The position numbers and the translations under genes were made by a program. A stretch of 64,000 bases of DNA from Paenibacillus mangrovi. GTDB taxonomy: Bacteria; Bacillota; Bacilli; Paenibacillales; Paenibacillaceae. The DNA lies in contig NZ_JALIRP010000002.1 in NCBI RefSeq assembly GCF_022898935.1, positions 620,001 to 684,000 of the forward strand. Direction: 5' to 3'. Positions 58,847 through 64,000 of this stretch are shown piece after piece. A model generated the notes under the pieces. That model had not been told where the DNA came from. It ran no database searches and worked only from the letters and a program-made list of their open reading frames with translations. Numbering within the stretch: the stretch's first letter is position 1; the number at the start of each line of letters is the position of its first letter.

Positions 58847-60754
58847 ATGATGATGATTCAATGCAAAAACATACAAAAATACCACGGTGCCCAACTGGTG
58901 CTGTCAGATATCAGCTTCGAGATCAGACACGGGGAAAAAGCCGCCCTCATCGGCCGCAACGGCAGCGGTAAAACAACCCTATTCCATCTGCTCAAAGGAG
59001 TAGAAGCTCCGGACCAAGGGAACATTGCCATCCAAAAAGGCGCCCGGATCGGCTTGCTCGCGCAGATCCCGGAAGCATCCGCAGAAGAAACGGTGTACGA
59101 CGTGCTTCTGCGGCCTTTTGCCGACGTGCTTGAATGGCAGGAGCGGATGCGCACCCTGGAAGTACTCATGTCAGATCCGGACGGAAGCGGAGATCCGAAT
59201 ACTCTCGCGGGCTGGCTGGAGGAATACGGCAAGCTGCAGGAGAGGTTCGAAAGAGCGGACGGTTATGAAGTCGAATCTTCCATCGCCCGAGTCGCAGGTG
59301 GCCTTGGCATTCCGACACGGCAGTTTTCCCGGCCCTTCTCTTCCCTATCCGGCGGAGAGAAAACGAAAGTAGGACTTGCGGTTCTGCTGCTTGAAAAACC
59401 CGACGTCCTGCTGCTGGATGAACCGACGAACCATCTGGACATGGGAGCTATTCAGTGGCTGGAGCAGTTTCTTGCTGAATACGGTGGGACCGTGCTAGCC
59501 ATATCCCATGACCGCTATTTTCTGGACCGTCTTGTTACGAAAGTAATTGAGATCGAGGATGGCGAAGCATTCATTTACCATACCAACTACAGCGGCTACC
59601 AAAAAGAGAAAGAAGAGCGTCTGCTCCTGCAGTTTGCTCATTATCAGGAACAGCAGAAGAAGATCAAACAAATGCAGGAGAGCATCAAGCAGCTGATTCA
59701 ATGGGGCAACGAGGCCAATCCACCGAATGCGGGCTTCCACCGCCGCGCAGCCTCCATGCAGAAAGCGCTGGACCGCATGGTCAAACTAAAGCGCCCCGTG
59801 CTGGAACGGAAGAAAATGGATCTGCAGCTGCAGCAGGATGATCGCTCCGGCAAGCAGGTTCTGTTCTTCGACCAAGTCGGCAAGACCTTCGGAGAACGCA
59901 GTCTCTTCAACGGTGTGAACGGACTGCTCCGGTACGGTGAAACCGTCATGCTCCTTGGGCCGAACGGCTGTGGAAAGAGTACCTTGCTACAGATGATTTT
60001 AGGGAGCGAGGAGGTTACGGAGGGGTCCATTGTGCTCGGCTCCCGCGTCTCGATCGGTTATTTGGCGCAGCAGGAGCATCCGGAAAATACGCGGCAAACG
60101 GTGCTGCAGTTCTATCGTGATCAAGCGGCCATCGAGGAAGGAGAAGCCCGCGGCAAGCTTGCACGCTTTCTGTTCTATGGACCCGATGTGTTCAAAAGCG
60201 TCTCCAGCCTCTCCGGTGGGGAATGGACGCGTCTGCGCTTTGCCGTTTTGATAGAGCTGAGACCGAATTTGCTGATTCTCGATGAACCGACCAACCATCT
60301 GGACATTGACTCACGAGAGGTGCTTGAAGAAGCGCTCGAGGAATTTCCGGGGACCATCCTTTCGGTATCCCATGATCGCTACTTCATCAACCGCCTTGCG
60401 GATAACATCTGGAGTCTTGAGCAAGGGAAGCTGCAGGTGATCCCGGGTGGATTTGACGAATACCAGTCCCGCTTGATCCAAGAAAAACTGCTGGAAGGTA
60501 AAGAGGCCAAGACTGAGCCTGTTCCCGCTTCCTCTACCGGAAAACAGCACGCGTCAAGTCCAAAAGCGGTACCCGTTTCCTGGGAAAAAGATATTCAGGA
60601 GACCGAGCAGCAGCTTCTAGTCCTTAATGAGCAAATGTTAGACTCTTCGATAGCCTGTGATGCAAACCAGCTTGCAGAGCTCTATGACAAAAGCGAACGT
60701 CTGAAGGAGAAGCTGCAGCAGCTGTATAAGTGCTGGATGGACGCCGCGGAGTAA
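58847..60754 (+). CDS. ABC-F family ATPase (ribosome-acting)
   Basis: A 635-residue cytoplasmic protein with two nucleotide-binding domains and no membrane segments. NBD1: Walker A GRNGSGKT (36-43), signature LSGGEKTKVGLAV, LLLDEPTNHLD. The linker with charged helices (P-site tRNA-interaction motif region) spans about residues 250-320. NBD2: GPNGCGKS, LSGGEWTRLRFAV, LILDEPTNHLD. A C-terminal coiled coil occupies about 585-635. ABC-F proteins act on the ribosome; some confer resistance to 50S-binding antibiotics. The attenuator leader argues for the resistance-type group. ATG at 58847 (GGAGG at five bases) is chosen among several adjacent ATGs. Confidence 0.9.
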   Translation: MMMIQCKNIQKYHGAQLVLSDISFEIRHGEKAALIGRNGSGKTTLFHLLKGVEAPDQGNIAIQKGARIGLLAQIPEASAEETVYDVLLRPFADVLEWQERMRTLEVLMSDPDGSGDPNTLAGWLEEYGKLQERFERADGYEVESSIARVAGGLGIPTRQFSRPFSSLSGGEKTKVGLAVLLLEKPDVLLLDEPTNHLDMGAIQWLEQFLAEYGGTVLAISHDRYFLDRLVTKVIEIEDGEAFIYHTNYSGYQKEKEERLLLQFAHYQEQQKKIKQMQESIKQLIQWGNEANPPNAGFHRRAASMQKALDRMVKLKRPVLERKKMDLQLQQDDRSGKQVLFFDQVGKTFGERSLFNGVNGLLRYGETVMLLGPNGCGKSTLLQMILGSEEVTEGSIVLGSRVSIGYLAQQEHPENTRQTVLQFYRDQAAIEEGEARGKLARFLFYGPDVFKSVSSLSGGEWTRLRFAVLIELRPNLLILDEPTNHLDIDSREVLEEALEEFPGTILSVSHDRYFINRLADNIWSLEQGKLQVIPGGFDEYQSRLIQEKLLEGKEAKTEPVPASSTGKQHASSPKAVPVSWEKDIQETEQQLLVLNEQMLDSSIACDANQLAELYDKSERLKEKLQQLYKCWMDAAE

Positions 60755-60797
60755 ATGCCATTCGCAGCATATTTCACAATCTATGTTCAATACAAAT

Positions 60798-60820
60798 AGC
60801 CCGGCCATTTGGCCGGGCTT
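60798..60820. terminator. Bidirectional terminator between ABC-F and L25 genes
   Basis: Perfect 9-bp stem AGCCCGGCC (60798-60806) and GGCCGGGCT (60811-60819), with a 4-nt loop. It lies between convergent genes. Confidence 0.75.
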
Positions 60821-60847
60821 TGATGCGACTGGGCTAACGGTAAACGC

Positions 60848-61471
60848 TTATTCCTGCTTTTCTTCAGGCGAAGCTTCCGGAGCAGCTCCTTCTTCGGAAG
60901 TTTCCTCGTCTTCCGCCTCTAGCACCGCGCGTGATGCAGTGACGGATGCAATTAGCTCTTCTGGTGAAGCGATCAGCGTAACGCCTTCAGGCAGCTTAAT
61001 GTCTGCAGCCACCAGCTTGTCCCCCATGTTCAAATGGGAAACATCTACTTCGATGGACGCAGGGAGTTTGGCAGGAAGCCCTTCGACTTCAAGCTGTGTT
61101 TCCTGATGCTGAAGCACGCCGCCCGCTTTGGTTCCTTCGGCGGTTCCATGGAATTCAATAGGAACGCGAACCCTCAGCGGCTTGTTGGCGGAAATCTGCA
61201 GAAAGTCAACGTGGCTCCATACCCCGGCTTTTTTCTGAAAATCCTTAATAATGACATTAAGATCGGGGGAGCCCTCCACTTTAAGTTTGAACATTTCAGT
61301 ACGTCCCGTTCTGGCAACCTTCGCGAGCTCCTTGGCATCAACGCTGATTGGAATGTTTCCTGTTTGAGACCCGTATACAACGGCGGGAATACGACCGCTT
61401 TCTCTAAGGCTGCGCAAGCTTGAATGTTTGTTGTCGCTTCTGCGTTCTGCTGTAAGTGAATGAGATGACAT
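60848..61471 (-). CDS. rplY: Ribosomal protein bL25 / general stress protein Ctc
   Basis: A 207-residue protein with the N-terminal L25 5S-rRNA-binding domain (SGRIPAVVYGS, then DVDFLQ-type strand HVDFLQISANKPLRVRVPIEFHG) and the Ctc-type C-terminal beta domain (LEVEGLPAKLPASIEVDVSHLNMGD), ending in an acidic tail. It binds 5S rRNA in the large ribosomal subunit and in Bacillus is stress-induced. ATG after AAAGGAGGCTATACAAG. It is not beside pth here, unlike in many Bacillales. Confidence 0.93.
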   Translation of the reverse strand: MSSHSLTAERRSDNKHSSLRSLRESGRIPAVVYGSQTGNIPISVDAKELAKVARTGRTEMFKLKVEGSPDLNVIIKDFQKKAGVWSHVDFLQISANKPLRVRVPIEFHGTAEGTKAGGVLQHQETQLEVEGLPAKLPASIEVDVSHLNMGDKLVAADIKLPEGVTLIASPEELIASVTASRAVLEAEDEETSEEGAAPEASPEEKQE

Positions 61472-61602
61472 CTTGTATAGCCTCCTTTGATAGTTGCTGC
61501 CTATTGGGCCGAAAGTGACGGCATATCTATGTATTACCCATTACGGAGACAAATCAAACGTTTTTCGGATAAAGTATTCCGCATAAGGCTCAATTTTACG
61601 CA

Positions 61603-61638
61603 AAAGAACCTGCCGCGACGCTTCGCAGCAGGTTCTTT
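61603..61638 (-). terminator. Terminator after the DUF985 gene
   Basis: Perfect 11-bp stem AAAGAACCTGC (61603-61613) and GCAGGTTCTTT (61628-61638). On the minus strand it is followed by a short T stretch, 50 bp beyond the gene stop. Confidence 0.8.
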
Positions 61639-61687
61639 ACTTATAATTTTCACTCCATATCCAAATCTCTTATACTATGAATTCCGT

Positions 61688-62140
61688 TTAATCAATCATC
61701 GTAAAATCGTCAAAATGGAATCCCGGCGATACAATGCAGGAAACAAGAACCGGCTCATCGCCTAGTGGACGCGCTTCCTGCCATATATTGCCTGGAACGA
61801 GGGCTTGAGGAACCTGACCATTTTCCAAGTCCATTCCTAGAATAATCTCAGTGCACTCACCCGGATTTTCAGCATCGCCACCAAGCGCGAGCATCAGCGG
61901 GCTTCCTGAGTGCCACAGCCATAATTCATCGGAGAATACGCGATGCCACTTGGAAAATTCACCAGGATGAAGCAAGAAATAAATCGATGTCGCTGACGGA
62001 CGCGGACCGGAGTATTTCGGACCCAGCACTTCCTTGGGAATTTCGAATGGAGCTTCCCAAAGCCTTTTGTACCAACCGCCTTCAGGATGAGGCTGCAGAT
62101 CCAAGGTTTTGACCAATGGGGACAATAACGTTTGATTCAT
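61688..62140 (-). CDS. Cupin domain protein, DUF985 family
   Basis: A 150-residue single-domain cupin (PF06172-like): N-terminal LDLQPHPEGGWYKRLWEA, SIYFLLHPGEFSKWHRVFSDELWLWHSGSPL (split near residue 75), and ending VSPGFHFDDFTM. These are the family hallmarks, including the conserved Glu and His residues of the beta-barrel. Function is unknown; structural members bind metal or small sugars. ATG follows GAAGGCCG. Confidence 0.9.
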   Translation of the reverse strand: MNQTLLSPLVKTLDLQPHPEGGWYKRLWEAPFEIPKEVLGPKYSGPRPSATSIYFLLHPGEFSKWHRVFSDELWLWHSGSPLMLALGGDAENPGECTEIILGMDLENGQVPQALVPGNIWQEARPLGDEPVLVSCIVSPGFHFDDFTMID

Positions 62141-62338
62141 GTTTTTCGGCCTTCTTTCTGTGTCGGGACTTAGATAGAATCCTCATGTAAGTAAACTTGT
62201 CCTAAGGGAATCTGCCATTTACTTTATCAAATCCGGTCCAAGCTTGTAAATGATTAGATTCCGTGTGCAGAAGGCTCTGATGCCTTTTCTACATCATTCC
62301 CCGATTTGCCTCCAAATTCGGCAGATATCTGTGCCTCT

Positions 62339-64000
62339 CTACTGGCGGTAAGTTTTGGTTCGTTCATCTTCAATAACGCCCTGCCAGTTTAAGCCATACG
62401 CGAAATCATACATATGATTTTCCGAATCCTTATAGCACTCCATGTCAAGAGGCACATCTTCCAGCTGAAGCTCAACTGTGTTCATGTCGGCAGGCATTTG
62501 CATCGGAAGGAGTCCGGAGGGCTCGGCTTCGCCTGACAACATATCCATCAAGGCCTGATCCTGCATGCCAAAGTTGGCAATGATCGTGTCCACGTAAGGC
62601 TCGAATTCACCCACCACCGCCGGATTAGAGAGCAGCATGCTGACAATAACCGGCTTGCCCTTCATCGCTTCGGCCGTTTTCAGGATCATATCCAGATCCG
62701 CTTCATTATGCGTCGCTACGGTTTTACCCTTGTAGGAACGGTTCAATACATCATTTTCACGCGGATCTCCGGCAAGAGAGACCGTGCGCGCAAGTTCAGC
62801 CGTATAGGGTTTAAACTGCAGACTGATCGGCACGTAGCCGCTACCTCCGCGGTCGGCATCTTCCTGACTGTACCCGATGCCCGATTGCGGATTGGTAATG
62901 AATACGAGGCCCGCATCCGCCTCTTCCGGATTCTCGGTTAACGTAAAGTATTTGGACACGATATCCAGACTCACGGGATACTCCAGCTTCTCAGGGGTCG
63001 GGTTACCGAACCAGTCCTTGCCCGCTGGTGTATAGCGCTTCGGAATGAACAGCTTGGTTTTCTTTGCAAGAGGAAGCACGTTATTTTTATTTTTGAGCAG
63101 GACAACCGATTTTAATTGAGCTTCATAACCCGCCTTGGCAAATTCGGGACATCCTACAATTTCCTTACTTTGCTCAGGAATTAGATAAGGGTTTTCGAAC
63201 AAACCGAGACGGAATATATTCAGCAGGAGCCGTACGGCCGATGCCTCAAAACGCTGGCGCATAAAGGCTTCGCCATGCTCCAAGACTCCCATTTGGTATG
63301 CCTCCAGCACAGGTCCGATTTCATTGTTGCCGCCAAATTGATCCACACCCGCCATCAGCAGCTTATAGTGCCGCTCTGCGACGCTCAGGTGCTCAACACC
63401 CCATGATTTGCCTGACAGGAAGGAGTCTTTGCTGACCGTTTCATCAGCGGTGATCAACCAATCCGTGCAGACAACGCCGTCATAGCCATATTCATCCCGC
63501 AACAGGTCTCGGATCAGGTATTTATTATAGGAGTTGCCAACATTTTCGCCGTTCACCTGATCCTGTCCGAACGAAATCGTGTAATACGGCATAACAGCCG
63601 AAGCTTTGCCCGTCTTCCCGTCCAGCTTGAAGGCTCCGTCAATAAAAGGCTTCAAATGATCGTTAAAGCGGCCCCCTGGATATACGGCATATTTGCCGCT
63701 TCCAAAATGGGCGTCGCGGCCGCCTTCGCCGGAACCGCCACCAGGCCAATGCTTCACCATGGCGTTCACGCTGTCCAGTCCCCAACCTTCCGCAAGCTCA
63801 CGTTCTCCTTCGGAATTTTGGAATCCGTCCACATAAGCGCGGGCCATATCCGTTGACAGCTTTGGATCTTCGCCAAAGGTCCCGTTAAACCGGAACCAGC
63901 GCGGGTCGGTGGCTATGTCCACCTGCGGTGAAAGGGCTGTCGTTATGCCCAAAGCTCTGTATTCCTTCGAAGCGATTTCACCGAACTTGCGGGTAACCTC
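62339..64000 (-). CDS. Glycoside hydrolase family 3 protein (5' end outside window)
   Basis: The frame is open from the window edge, so the N-terminus is missing; 553 residues are visible. Recognisable blocks are the KHWPGGGSGEGGRDAH phosphate/sugar loop, and YGYDGVVCTDW with the nucleophile Asp of GH3. The C-terminal half holds the (alpha/beta)6 sandwich (SVVLLKNKNNVLPL), ending with the fibronectin-free tail DFAYGLNW. Glu/acid-base residues are not assigned. Substrate probably beta-glucosides or xylosides; the start codon and any signal peptide are unseen. Confidence 0.9.
   Translation of the reverse strand, partial: EVTRKFGEIASKEYRALGITTALSPQVDIATDPRWFRFNGTFGEDPKLSTDMARAYVDGFQNSEGERELAEGWGLDSVNAMVKHWPGGGSGEGGRDAHFGSGKYAVYPGGRFNDHLKPFIDGAFKLDGKTGKASAVMPYYTISFGQDQVNGENVGNSYNKYLIRDLLRDEYGYDGVVCTDWLITADETVSKDSFLSGKSWGVEHLSVAERHYKLLMAGVDQFGGNNEIGPVLEAYQMGVLEHGEAFMRQRFEASAVRLLLNIFRLGLFENPYLIPEQSKEIVGCPEFAKAGYEAQLKSVVLLKNKNNVLPLAKKTKLFIPKRYTPAGKDWFGNPTPEKLEYPVSLDIVSKYFTLTENPEEADAGLVFITNPQSGIGYSQEDADRGGSGYVPISLQFKPYTAELARTVSLAGDPRENDVLNRSYKGKTVATHNEADLDMILKTAEAMKGKPVIVSMLLSNPAVVGEFEPYVDTIIANFGMQDQALMDMLSGEAEPSGLLPMQMPADMNTVELQLEDVPLDMECYKDSENHMYDFAYGLNWQGVIEDERTKTYRQ

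Overview
The window looks like chromosomal DNA of a Paenibacillus-type Gram-positive bacterium. The supporting signs are strong AGGAGG-type ribosome sites with frequent TTG/GTG starts, SLH-anchored surface proteins, YesM/YesN two-component pairs beside LplB-type sugar permeases, several lipoprotein sugar-binding proteins, and many glycoside-active enzymes. No rRNA, tRNA, CRISPR array, transposase or phage gene was seen.

Layout. 1-4.2 kb: a gluconate-2-dehydrogenase-like pair (flavoprotein cut by the window edge plus a Tat-signal small subunit), a YhcN/YlaJ-like lipoprotein, and tatC-tatA. 4.3-15.2 kb: an unusual module with a SARP/STAND regulator, an operon encoding SLH surface propeller - DUF2207 - LemA - SLH surface propeller, and a divergent stalk-domain protein. 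This module is flanked by a direct repeat of the tatC 5' region. 15.3-19.1 kb: TetR/MFS resistance-type locus, small membrane protein, GNAT, Qnr-like pentapeptide protein. 19.3-26.5 kb: two LplB/YtcP-type permeases and a binding lipoprotein, then a YesM kinase and a YesN regulator. 26.6-36.2 kb (minus strand): lacI, GH65 phosphorylase, binding protein, two permeases, a six-hairpin glycosidase-like protein and beta-phosphoglucomutase, which together form a disaccharide uptake and phosphorolysis route. 36.4-39.7 kb: a second binding protein and permease pair, divergent from lacI. 39.9-48.4 kb: aminopeptidase P with a missing N-terminal domain, a large secreted M60 peptidase, TrhO, an AAA ATPase and diaminopimelate dehydrogenase. 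48.5-64 kb: a lipoprotein DUF2207 protein, GH2 glycosidase, an unknown 369-residue protein, a SWIM/SNF2 helicase, a MurG paralogue, an ABC-F protein behind an attenuator-like leader, L25/Ctc, a DUF985 cupin, and a GH3 glycosidase cut by the window end.

How the genes work together. The Tat translocase genes sit beside a Tat-signal oxidoreductase subunit. In the lacI operon the importer, GH65 phosphorylase and beta-phosphoglucomutase would take a disaccharide to glucose plus glucose-6-phosphate. None of the three sugar ABC importers has its own ATPase, so a shared MsmX-type ATPase elsewhere is expected. The most novel-looking part is the 4.3-15.2 kb surface-protein module. It has a mirror-symmetric operator between divergent promoters, long guanine runs inside the surface genes, and a recent duplication of the SLH anchor.
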